Source: SB11 sp035906255 (lineage in GTDB: Bacteria > Bacteroidota > Bacteroidia > UBA8524). Taken from it: 64,000 nucleotides of DNA. This document shows positions 53,364 to 60,774 of the stretch, one piece after another; position 1 is the first letter of the stretch, and the number at the start of each line of letters is the position of its first letter. The stretch lies in NCBI GenBank assembly GCA_035906255.1, contig JAMIFM010000021.1:62001-126000 (forward strand), in the 5' to 3' direction. The notes below the pieces were generated by a model. It was given only the letters and a program-made list of their open reading frames with translations, did not search any database and was not told the origin of the DNA. Both the position numbers and the translations under genes were made by a program.

Positions 53364-54344
53364 ATGTACGGAAGCGCATATATTGACCCAAATGACAAGT
53401 TTGCCAACGAGGACAGCCCTGAGTTATTGGCCGAGTTTGAAGCCCGCATTGAGCGCGGTGAAAAAACTGAGCCCAAAGACTGGATGCCTGCCGAATACCG
53501 CAAGCAATTGATACGTATGATTGAGCAGCACGCTCATTCAGAAATTATTGGTGCGTTGCCCGAAGGCACTTGGATTACTCGTGCGCCCGGTTTCCGCCGT
53601 AAGTTGGCGTTGATGGCTAAAGTACAAGACGAAGTAGGTCACGCACAGTTATTGTACAGTGCTGCCGAAACGCTTGGTAAAAGCCGCGAGGACATGATTA
53701 ATGACCTTATCAACGGTAAATCAAAGTATTCAAATATTTTTAACTATCCTGCCTATACATGGGCGGATAGTGCTGTGATTGCTTGGTTGGTGGATGCGGG
53801 TGCTATTATTAACCAAGTAGCCAACTCAAAAGGTTCATATGGCCCTTATTGCCGTGCGTTGGACAGGATTTGTGCTGAGGAGTCATTCCACTTGAAATAC
53901 GGCCACGATAATGTGGTGTATTTGGCTACGGGTACTAAAACCCAACGCCAAATGGTGCAAGAAGCCCTTACCCGCTGGTGGCCTCCGTTGATGCACTTTT
54001 TTGGCCCATCGGATAAAATTTCGGTGCATACTGAAAAGTTGATGAAGTGGAAGGTGAAAATGGCGACTAACGATGATATGCGCCAGCAGTTCTTAAATAT
54101 GTATGTTCCTAAAATTTGGGACTTGGGCTTGGTGATACCCGACCCATTGTTGCGCAAAAACGAGGAAACGGGCAAATGGGATTATACTGAGCCTGATTGG
54201 GAAGAATTTAAGCGTGTAATTAACGGCGACGGCCCTTGCAATAAGGAACGCCTTGCCGTTCGCCGCACAGCCGAAGAAAAAGGCCGTTGGGTGCGTGCCG
54301 CTCTTGCCAATGCCGAAGCTCAATACGTAGCCCCGCTTTCGTAA
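53364..54344 (+). CDS. paaA: phenylacetyl-CoA epoxygenase subunit PaaA-like di-iron protein
   Basis: PaaA is the di-iron catalytic subunit of the PaaABCE complex that epoxidises phenylacetyl-CoA. This 326-residue protein shares the family's long conserved segments: IEQHAHSEIIGALPEG, MAKVQDEVGHAQLLYSAAE and LDRICAEESFHLKYGHDN, in which the Glu and ExxH residues bind the two irons. Length is close to known PaaA. The usual partners paaB, paaC, paaD and paaE are not in the following 10 kb. It lies between a TetR gene and a 37-residue membrane ORF whose ATG overlaps its stop. Confidence 0.92.
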   Translation: MYGSAYIDPNDKFANEDSPELLAEFEARIERGEKTEPKDWMPAEYRKQLIRMIEQHAHSEIIGALPEGTWITRAPGFRRKLALMAKVQDEVGHAQLLYSAAETLGKSREDMINDLINGKSKYSNIFNYPAYTWADSAVIAWLVDAGAIINQVANSKGSYGPYCRALDRICAEESFHLKYGHDNVVYLATGTKTQRQMVQEALTRWWPPLMHFFGPSDKISVHTEKLMKWKVKMATNDDMRQQFLNMYVPKIWDLGLVIPDPLLRKNEETGKWDYTEPDWEEFKRVINGDGPCNKERLAVRRTAEEKGRWVRAALANAEAQYVAPLS

Positions 54345-54457
54345 TGAAAAAGAAAAAAACGTTGATGTTTATCATCATTGGGGTGGTAAATGTGCTGGTG
54401 ATACTTGGCCTGTACATTTTTATGACTTACTACGCCGACGATTTTATGATGCGTTAA
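54344..54457 (+). CDS. small single-span membrane protein coupled to paaA
   Basis: This 37-residue ORF starts in the paaA stop (TAATG). It reads MKKKKTLM, a hydrophobic helix of about 20 residues (FIIIGVVNVLVILGLYIF), then MTYYADDFMMR. Four lysines before the helix predict the C-terminus outside. The layout (coupled start, basic N-end, one helix) argues for a real gene, although its shortness means chance cannot be excluded. No family recognised. Confidence 0.6.
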   Translation: MKKKKTLMFIIIGVVNVLVILGLYIFMTYYADDFMMR

Positions 54458-54552
54458 TTTTATAACGTTTCTATATGCTACAAAGGCGCAAAGACACTAA
54501 TACTGTGTTTTTGCGCTTTTTTATTGATGGTTGCCGAAACCGTTTTTAGGTG

Positions 54553-54650
54553 GTAGGATTAAAATCCTACGCTATCGAGATTACTGTATGGAGAGGACTT
54601 AAGTCCTCTCCATACAGTAATTGTAACAGGGGTGGGTTTCAACCCGTCCC
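54553..54650 (+). repeat. composite palindromic element, copy 1
   Basis: Three palindromes in order: A, GTAGGATTAAAATCCTAC (54553-54570); a short spacer; B, a 42-base perfect palindrome (54580-54621) starting ATTACTG, centred on AGAGGACTTAAGTCCTCT and ending CAGTAAT; spacer TGTAACAG (54622-54629); C, GGGGTGGGTT / AACCCGTCCC around TC (54629-54650), ten pairs of which two are G-T. Copies 2 and 3 lie at 59822 and 60663. The rest of the 326-base gap between the small ORF and sucB (54458-54783) holds nothing else but the sucB promoter-like site. Confidence 0.85.
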
Positions 54651-54753
54651 ATAAAACTGATAATGCTTGGTCTGTCTCTATTTGCAAACAATGATACCAA
54701 CCCTTAAAAGTAAACTCCCGTTAACAAAGGCATCATTTCTCACTCTAATTCCC

Positions 54754-54761
54754 TAATTTCG
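54754..54761 (+). promoter_or_regulatory. candidate -7 promoter element of sucB
   Basis: TAATTTCG is one base from TAnnTTTG and lies 22 bases before the sucB start. The -33 region is poor. It suggests sucB has its own promoter after the repeat element. Confidence 0.4.
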
Positions 54762-54783
54762 CACAAAATTTAAAATAACCCCG

Positions 54784-56016
54784 ATGGCTTTAGATATTAA
54801 AGTACCTACCGTAGGCGAATCGATAACAGAAGTTACCCTTACCAGTTGGTTGAAAAAGGACGGTGACTATGTAGAAATGGACGAAGTGCTGTGCGAACTT
54901 GAGAGTGATAAAGCAACGTTTGAACTGAATGCCGAAGCGGCAGGTGTATTAAAAATAACCGCTGCTGAAGGCGATACTATTGAAATTGGTGCCATTATAG
55001 GCAGTATTGATACATCGGCGGCAAAACCTGCCGGAGCGGCCCCAGCCCCTGAAAAGAAAGAAGAGAAAAAAGCCGAACAACCTAAGGCTGAAAGCAAACC
55101 TGTTGAAAAAGCGGCTGAAACTCCTTCTACATACGCTTCGGGTACTGCTTCGCCATCGGCGCAAAAGATATTGTCTGAAAAAGGCGTTGACCCCGCTGCT
55201 GTGAAAGGTACAGGCAAAGACGGCCGCATTACCAAAGCGGATGCAATGGCTGCTAAACTTAGCGTTACTACTAACGATGAGAAGAGCCGCAACCACCGCC
55301 GCGAAAAAATGACCAACTTGCGCAAAGCAGTTGCTAAGCGTTTGGTGTCGGTGAAAAACGAAACGGCCATGCTTACCACCTTTAACGAGGTGAACATGAA
55401 GCCGATTATGGATTTGCGCGCCAAACATAAAGACAAGTTTAAAGAAGCTCACGGTATCAACTTGGGTTTTATGTCGTTCTTCGTTAAAGCGGTGTGCAAT
55501 GCCCTAAAAGAATTTCCTGCTGTTAACGCACAAATTGACGGCGAAGAAATAGTATATAATGATTTTTGCGATGTGTCTATTGCTGTATCAGCACCTAAAG
55601 GACTGGTAGTTCCTGTGGTACGCAACGCAGAGGCTATGACGTTTGCCGAGATTGAGGCCGATATTGCCCGTCTTGCCGTACGTGCCCGCGATAATAAACT
55701 TTCGATAGAGGAAATGACAGGCGGTACCTTCACTATCACCAACGGCGGTGTGTTCGGTTCGCTAATGTCAACCCCTATTATCAACCCTCCGCAATCGGCT
55801 ATTTTGGGTATGCACAACATTGTTGAACGCCCGATAGTAATTGACGGACAGATTGTGGCTCGCCCGATGATGTACATCGCCCTTTCATACGACCACCGTA
55901 TTATTGATGGCCGCGAATCGGTAAGTTTCTTAGTGCGTGTAAAACAACAATTAGAAAACCCAATGCAATTATTAACCGGCGGTAAAGACCCCGGAGCATT
56001 CTTGCTAGGCTTGTAA
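54784..56016 (+). CDS. sucB: 2-oxoglutarate dehydrogenase E2 component (dihydrolipoyl succinyltransferase)
   Basis: The 410-residue E2 transfers succinyl groups from lipoate to CoA in the TCA cycle. Residues 1-77 form the lipoyl domain with the modified lysine in ELESDKATFEL; an Ala/Pro/Lys/Glu linker follows; the E1/E3-binding domain is at about 118-155 (SPSAQKILSEKGVDPAAVKG); the catalytic domain has the active-site histidine in SYDHRIIDGRESVSFL. TFNEVNM and the overall pattern favour the succinyl over the acetyl enzyme. E1 (sucA) is not adjacent, which is unusual. Confidence 0.93.
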   Translation: MALDIKVPTVGESITEVTLTSWLKKDGDYVEMDEVLCELESDKATFELNAEAAGVLKITAAEGDTIEIGAIIGSIDTSAAKPAGAAPAPEKKEEKKAEQPKAESKPVEKAAETPSTYASGTASPSAQKILSEKGVDPAAVKGTGKDGRITKADAMAAKLSVTTNDEKSRNHRREKMTNLRKAVAKRLVSVKNETAMLTTFNEVNMKPIMDLRAKHKDKFKEAHGINLGFMSFFVKAVCNALKEFPAVNAQIDGEEIVYNDFCDVSIAVSAPKGLVVPVVRNAEAMTFAEIEADIARLAVRARDNKLSIEEMTGGTFTITNGGVFGSLMSTPIINPPQSAILGMHNIVERPIVIDGQIVARPMMYIALSYDHRIIDGRESVSFLVRVKQQLENPMQLLTGGKDPGAFLLGL

Positions 56017-56042
56017 GCATAAAACGTTTTTAAGTATAAAAG

Positions 56043-56075
56043 TCCCGCTGGTAGCAATACTCAGCGGGATTTTTG
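56043..56075 (+). terminator. intrinsic terminator after sucB
   Basis: TCCCGCTG, 11-base loop, CAGCGGGA, TTTTTG: an 8-bp GC-rich stem with T run, 27 bases after the sucB stop. Confidence 0.9.
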
Positions 56076-56089
56076 TTTTTATACCGTGT

Positions 56090-56701
56090 TTACAAAAATG
56101 GAATGAACGGAATGGTAAAACCCACCAGCGAAATCATAAGAAATAAGAGAAAGAATATAAAAATAGCCAAAAGCACTGTGCCCAAAGCAACGCCCGCTAC
56201 TGCTGCTCCGGCATTAGTGTATTTTTCGGGGTTGGCATCAATTTCTTTCAGAGCCGCCAATCCTCTTTGCACAGCAACAATTGCAAACGCAAACGAAAGT
56301 ATCACCCCCACTATAGGTATCAAAAGAACCAAGTATGTTGCAAGGCCAAACCACAAACTTTCGCGGGCCTTTTTATTAGGTTGTTCAACAGGTCCTCCAT
56401 CTGTTTTAGCTGTTGTTACTGATGCTTTCCTCTCCTTTTCAGCACTTTTTGTACTTGCAGGTATTAATAGGGGAGTTACAATCTGCTTAGGTAAATCATC
56501 CCCTGTTTTATTATATGTATAAATGACTATCGCCTTACTCGCAATACACCTCGGCTGTTTGTAAAACTGTTGCCGTGTACTTAGCTTCTTCTCTGTCAAC
56601 TTATCCCCTCCCCGCTTCACATACCCATAATGCCCGTAGCGTTTGCCCTTGCAAGCGGCAAACAAAACAATAATCAATCCCGCTACTACTAATGGTTTCA
56701 T
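56090..56701 (-). CDS. predicted lipoprotein with two membrane segments (DUF4190-like)
   Basis: A 203-residue protein of unknown role. The N-terminus MKPLVVAGLIIVLFAACKG is a lipoprotein-type signal with the modified cysteine in FAAC. A basic, low-complexity stretch follows (about 25-115), then two hydrophobic helices around residues 118-145 and 165-203, with a short GLAALKEIDANPEKYTN loop between, reminiscent of DUF4190. Start at 56701 places the lipobox correctly and leaves 58 bases to the divergent FAH gene; longer readings overlap that gene. Confidence 0.72.
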   Translation of the reverse strand: MKPLVVAGLIIVLFAACKGKRYGHYGYVKRGGDKLTEKKLSTRQQFYKQPRCIASKAIVIYTYNKTGDDLPKQIVTPLLIPASTKSAEKERKASVTTAKTDGGPVEQPNKKARESLWFGLATYLVLLIPIVGVILSFAFAIVAVQRGLAALKEIDANPEKYTNAGAAVAGVALGTVLLAIFIFFLLFLMISLVGFTIPFIPFL

Positions 56702-56759
56702 TGTTTTCGTAAATATCACCCAAACTATCCGTAAACTTTTTGCAATATTTGCAAGCAAT

Positions 56760-57371
56760 ATGAAATTTATTTGCATAGGCCGCAACTATGCCGACCACGC
56801 CAAAGAACTGAAAAACGATGTTCCTACCGAGCCCGTTATTTTTCTTAAACCCGATACTGCCCACCTGCGCAACAATTTGCCGTTTTACATCCCTTCGTTT
56901 AGTAATGATGTACACCACGAACTTGAATTGGTGGTGAGAATTGATAAACACGGTAAAAAAATTGAAGAACGGTTTGCACATAAATACTTTAATGAAATTA
57001 CTGTGGGAATAGATTTCACTGCCCGTGATAAACAAAATGAGTTAAAAACCAAAGGATTGCCTTGGGAGTTGGCAAAAGCCTTTGATTATTCAGCAGCCGT
57101 AGGAAACATGGTGGATAAAGCCCGCTTTACCGATTTGCAAAAGCTTAACATGCACTTGCTTAAAAACGGGCAAAACGTGCAAAACGGCAATACCGCCGAT
57201 ATGCTGTTCAACATCAATAAAATAATCAGCTTCGTATCGCAATACATTACCCTTAAAAAGGGTGACTTTATTTTCACGGGAACTCCCGCAGGGGTTGGCC
57301 CCGTTGCCATAGGCGACCGCCTGCAAGGCTTTTTAGAAAACGAAATGCTGTTTGATTTTGAAATAAAGTAA
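56760..57371 (+). CDS. fumarylacetoacetate hydrolase family protein
   Basis: A 203-residue protein of the short FAH type (YcgM/FAHD1), acting on acylpyruvates or oxaloacetate. It starts MKFICIGRNYADHAKEL and has FLKP, the metal-binding HHELELVV, VGIDFTARDKQ and FTGTPAGVGPVAIGDRL in the family order. A reading from 56643 would run through the divergent lipoprotein gene, so the ATG at 56760 is used. Exact substrate is not determined by sequence. Confidence 0.9.
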   Translation: MKFICIGRNYADHAKELKNDVPTEPVIFLKPDTAHLRNNLPFYIPSFSNDVHHELELVVRIDKHGKKIEERFAHKYFNEITVGIDFTARDKQNELKTKGLPWELAKAFDYSAAVGNMVDKARFTDLQKLNMHLLKNGQNVQNGNTADMLFNINKIISFVSQYITLKKGDFIFTGTPAGVGPVAIGDRLQGFLENEMLFDFEIK

Positions 57372-57438
57372 GCTCCTATCAACACCTGTGCATATATAAC
57401 CCCGCCAAATACGGCACGGTAAATGTATTTTGCAGTGT

Positions 57439-59124
57439 ATGAAGCGTTGGATAGTGTGTTTACTTACAATTTTGTTTGGGGTTGCCGTGCAGGCGCAAAA
57501 CTACCCCACAGGATATTTCCGCTCCCCTATTGATACTACCCTTTATCTTTCGGCCAACTTTGGTGCTGTAAGAGGTAATCATTTTCACTCAGGCATTGAT
57601 ATAAAAACCTTTGGTAAAGAAGGGCTACCCGTTGTAGCTGCTGCCGATGGATATATAGTCCGTATAAAAGTTTCACCTTTTGGTTACGGCAAAGCATTAT
57701 ATATTAATCACCCCAACGGGTACACCACCGTTTATGCCCACTTGCAGCGTTTTAACCCTTTGCTTGACAGCATAGTGAGCACTGAGCAGTACCGCCTGAA
57801 AAGTTTTGATGTGGAGATGTTTCCGCAAAGAGCCTTGTACAGCTTTAAAAAAGGAGACACCATAGCCTTTTCAGGAAACAGCGGAGGCTCAACAGGGCCG
57901 CATTTACACTTTGAAATACGCGATACCAAAAGCGAGGAAATTATAGACCCACTGTTGTTTGGGCTTCCTATACAAGACCGTTATTCGCCCCGTTTAGCAA
58001 AGAGTTATTTGGTATATGAGATTAACGAGGATTTTAAACACAAAAACGGCCATTATCCTTATGTAGAAGTAAAGCGATATGCAGGTGATACCGTAAAGGT
58101 GCGTCCGGGTAGTTATGCTTTTGCTGCTTGGGGCGAGGATTTTATAAACGAACCTAACGACGGGGTGCATATTAATTATTTGGATGTGTTGGCCAATGGT
58201 GAAAAGATTTTCGGGTGCGGGATTGACCGTTTTGCGTTTGATGATACCCGAATGGTAAACGCCCATATTGAATACAGCGATTATAAAAACAACAGCAAAC
58301 GCTGGCACAAATGCTTTGTTGACGATGGTAACCAAATGCCGTTTTACGACCCATTGCCAAAAGCAACAATAAATGTGACGCAGGGTGAAAATAAAAACAT
58401 CGACATCAGAGCCTATGATTTGGCAGGCTTTGCCGATACCATTAAAATAGTATTACAGGGCGACACTAACCAAGTGGCGTTTATGGCCTTTTACCCCCAA
58501 ACAAAAAATACAACGTATGCCTACCCTGCAAAAAACTATACATACACAGGTAGCGGGCATAGTTTCAGTGTACCCAAAGGGGCTTTGTATGATACTATTG
58601 TGGTTACCACAAAAATAACTCCTGCCAAAAGAAAAGGGCTGTATGCAGGATATATTAGCGTGATGGATGCCAGTGTACCTTTGCACAAATCGTTCAGTAT
58701 TTCTATCTCCCCAAAAAACATAAAAACATTGGATGTTGAGAAACTATTGGTGGTGCGCCTTACAGGCAAAGGGCTGAAATACATGAGCAGTGAAGGTGGC
58801 AGCTACCAAAACGGAACAGTGACGGCAAACAGCAAAACTTTTGGTATTTTTAGTGTTGCGTATGATGATATACCACCCGTAGTTGACCGTTTTAAAGTGC
58901 GCGATAGCCTTGTGTCGGTGCGTATTACCGATGCCCTTAGCGGAATAGAAAGTTACAACGCCTACATTGACGGAAATTGGTGGCTGATGGAATACGATGC
59001 CAAAGACGATATGTTGTATGGCATTTTACCAAAGGGTATGACCGCCGGCAAACATGATTTTAAATTGATTGTTACTGATAAAAAGAAGAATACTACAGCA
59101 CTGCTGCAAACCATTGAACGATGA
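57439..59124 (+). CDS. M23 family metallopeptidase
   Basis: A 561-residue secreted protein with signal peptide (ending AVQAQ) and a zinc peptidase domain at about residues 30-180: NHFHSGIDI carries the first His and Asp ligands, YAHLQRF and the HLHFEIRD motif complete the LytM/M23 site, so it should be active. M23 enzymes cut peptide cross-bridges in peptidoglycan. The C-terminal about 380 residues are beta-rich without a sorting domain, so it is probably periplasmic. The start at 57439 is used over the TTG three codons earlier. Confidence 0.92.
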   Translation: MKRWIVCLLTILFGVAVQAQNYPTGYFRSPIDTTLYLSANFGAVRGNHFHSGIDIKTFGKEGLPVVAAADGYIVRIKVSPFGYGKALYINHPNGYTTVYAHLQRFNPLLDSIVSTEQYRLKSFDVEMFPQRALYSFKKGDTIAFSGNSGGSTGPHLHFEIRDTKSEEIIDPLLFGLPIQDRYSPRLAKSYLVYEINEDFKHKNGHYPYVEVKRYAGDTVKVRPGSYAFAAWGEDFINEPNDGVHINYLDVLANGEKIFGCGIDRFAFDDTRMVNAHIEYSDYKNNSKRWHKCFVDDGNQMPFYDPLPKATINVTQGENKNIDIRAYDLAGFADTIKIVLQGDTNQVAFMAFYPQTKNTTYAYPAKNYTYTGSGHSFSVPKGALYDTIVVTTKITPAKRKGLYAGYISVMDASVPLHKSFSISISPKNIKTLDVEKLLVVRLTGKGLKYMSSEGGSYQNGTVTANSKTFGIFSVAYDDIPPVVDRFKVRDSLVSVRITDALSGIESYNAYIDGNWWLMEYDAKDDMLYGILPKGMTAGKHDFKLIVTDKKKNTTALLQTIER

Positions 59125-59576
59125 CAGAATTAAAAGAAGGCGATAAAGCCCCCGATTTTAGCTTAAAAAACCAAAAAGGAAAAACCGTTACCCTTGATAG
59201 CCTGAAAGGCAAAAAAGTAGTACTGTATTTTTACCCGCAAGACAGTACCCCTACCTGTACCGTTGAAGCCTGTAACCTGCGCGATAACCACGCAAAACTT
59301 AAAAAAGCTGGGTATACCATTTTGGGCATAAGCCCTGATAGCGAGCAAAAACACCTCAACTTTATAGCCAAGCAAAAGTTACCATTTGATTTGCTGGCCG
59401 ATACTGAAACAAAAATGATACAGGATTATGGTTTATGGGCAGAGAAAACCATGTTTGGCCATACTTATATGGGTGTTTTACGCACCACTTTTTTGCTGGA
59501 TGAAAACGGAATTATTACCGAAATAATCCGCAAAGTGGTATCAAAAGACCACGCCAAACAGATACTTAAAAAGTAA
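59121..59576 (+). CDS. bcp: thioredoxin-dependent thiol peroxidase (Bcp/PrxQ)
   Basis: A 151-residue cytoplasmic peroxiredoxin that reduces peroxides. The peroxidatic and resolving cysteines are in the family motif TPTCTVEACNLRDN, five residues apart, and ILGISPDSEQKHLNFIAKQKLPFDLLAD follows. Start overlaps the peptidase stop by four bases (ATGA), so the two are co-translated. Confidence 0.95.
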   Translation: MTELKEGDKAPDFSLKNQKGKTVTLDSLKGKKVVLYFYPQDSTPTCTVEACNLRDNHAKLKKAGYTILGISPDSEQKHLNFIAKQKLPFDLLADTETKMIQDYGLWAEKTMFGHTYMGVLRTTFLLDENGIITEIIRKVVSKDHAKQILKK

Positions 59577-59582
59577 TCCTGC

Positions 59583-60014
59583 CCTGAGCTTGTCGAAGGG
59601 AGCTTGCAGAGAATTACCTGAACCCTTCGAAGGGTTCCTGAGTTTGTTGAGGAACTCCTGAGCCTACCGCAGGGTGCCTCTCCATTTGCTCTCTCGTTCC
59701 CCGAAGCGTCACGCTTCGGGATGACAATTGGTAGCGGGACGCTACAAAAACATATTCTGTACGGACACGATTAGGAATTGGCTTCAAGCAAGGACGCTTG
59801 CAGGAGTAAATAATCAGTTTACAACGGATTAAAATCCGTTGCTTGTGCGATTACCGCCAGCATTAGGACTTAAGTCTTAATGCTGGCGGTAATTTTAACA
59901 GCGAGGGGTTCCAACCCCTGCGTATCATTAATCACAACAAAAAGCGTGTTGAATTTCCTAGTCTGTCGAAGGAGTTCCTGAGTTTACCAAAAGATTCCTG
60001 AGCCTGCCGAAGGA
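59583..60014 (+). repeat. cluster of CCTGAGYYTRYCGAAGG-type short repeats
   Basis: Degenerate copies of CCTGAGCTTGTCGAAGGG begin near 59583, 59637, 59657, 59957, 59977 and 59997. A perfect 18-base palindrome GAACCCTTCGAAGGGTTC lies at 59620-59637, and a hairpin CCCGAAGCGT / ACGCTTCGGG at 59700-59720. A further copy is found at 60539. This cluster, with composite element copy 2, fills the 475-base gap between bcp and the DUF2784 gene (59577-60051). Confidence 0.8.
59822..59922 (+). repeat. composite palindromic element, copy 2
   Basis: A: CAACGGATTAAAATCCGTTG (59822-59841). Spacer of eight (CTTGTGCG). B: 44-base palindrome (59850-59893) from ATTACCGCC to GGCGGTAAT, with centre GGACTTAAGTCT; one G-T type mismatch. 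Spacer TTTAACAG (59894-59901). C: AGGGGTT / AACCCCT around CC (59904-59919). Same order, spacing and constant bases as copy 1, with unrelated arms in B. Confidence 0.88.
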
Positions 60015-60051
60015 CAAATACCAAACCTACCCGCGTTAACGTTATCCGGTT

Positions 60052-60432
60052 ATGTTGGCATTTTTAAACGTTTTCTTCTTCGTTTTTCACACCGTATTTA
60101 TGCTGTTCAATATGTTCGGTTGGATATGGCCCAGATTGCGTCGTTGGCATTTATACGGGCTTGCCCTCACCCATTCATCATGGTTTATTTTGGGCATTTG
60201 GTACGGCATGGGGTATTGTGCCTGCACTGATTTTCATTGGGATACCCGCCGCCAAATGGGCATTATTGATACCAGCGAATCCTACACTCACTTTCTTATT
60301 CTAAAAATAACTGGATTAAACCTTAACCAAGTATTGGTAGATTATATCACACTGGGCACAATGGTAGCTGCTACCATTATCAGTATTGTTCTTGCTGTTC
60401 GCGACCGTAAAAAAGTGAAAAAAACCACATAA
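60052..60432 (+). CDS. DUF2784 membrane protein
   Basis: A 126-residue protein with about four hydrophobic helices and the DUF2784 features: FHTVFMLFNMFGWIWPRLRRWHLYG, then ILGIWYGMGYCACTDFHWDTRRQMG with its cysteine pair and TDFHW motif, and a basic C-terminus. Function of the family is unknown. It stands between two repeat-filled gaps. Confidence 0.85.
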   Translation: MLAFLNVFFFVFHTVFMLFNMFGWIWPRLRRWHLYGLALTHSSWFILGIWYGMGYCACTDFHWDTRRQMGIIDTSESYTHFLILKITGLNLNQVLVDYITLGTMVAATIISIVLAVRDRKKVKKTT

Positions 60433-60454
60433 GATAAATCCCCAACCTTTGTTC

Positions 60455-60654
60455 TTCTGACCGCAGGGAAGAACCTTATTACAACTGTGTAATCTGCTTC
60501 ACTATCGTTCAGCATGACTGCACAAGCGGGCTGGAAATCCTGAGCTTGCCGAAGGATTGCCGCCGCACTGATAACTGTCAAGCAGAACGATAGTGAAGCA
60601 GATTACCTCGTTTTGTTAACACAGTTGTAATAAGGTTCTTCCCTTTGGTCAGAA
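60455..60654. repeat. long imperfect inverted repeat
   Basis: Left arm 60455-60510 and right arm 60585-60654 are complementary: outer blocks of 36 bases (60455-60490 with 60619-60654) differ at two positions, inner blocks of 20 bases (60491-60510 with 60585-60604) are perfect. The right arm has a 13-base extra segment between the blocks. The 74-base centre holds one CCTGAG...CGAAGG repeat at 60539. No open frame inside. Confidence 0.85.
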
Positions 60655-60662
60655 TGACAAAG

Positions 60663-60759
60663 CAGGGTTGAAACCCTGTTCTGTTAAAATTACAAGGCGA
60701 AGCGGGACTTAATCCCGCTTCGCCTTGTAATCACAAAAGCAACGGATTTTAATCCGTTG
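60663..60759 (-). repeat. composite palindromic element, copy 3 (inverted)
   Basis: Read on the minus strand: A, CAACGGATTAAAATCCGTTG (60740-60759), identical to copy 2; spacer CTTTTGTG; B, a 43-base palindrome (60689-60731) from ATTACAAGG to CCTTGTAAT with 19-bp arms and centre GGGATTAAGTCCC; spacer TTTAACAG, identical to copy 2; C, CAGGGTT / AACCCTG (60663-60678). With the inverted repeat above it occupies the 342-base gap between the DUF2784 and pseudouridine synthase genes. Confidence 0.88.
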
Positions 60760-60774
60760 TAAACAATATCTTAG

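Noticed and set aside
54458..54783. tRNA or other standard RNA gene in the gap before sucB
   Set aside because: No cloverleaf or T-loop GTTCGAnTC pattern; the fold is made of separate perfect hairpins.
54553..60759. CRISPR array
   Set aside because: The palindromes are only three copies, far apart, in both orientations, with no regular spacers and no cas genes.
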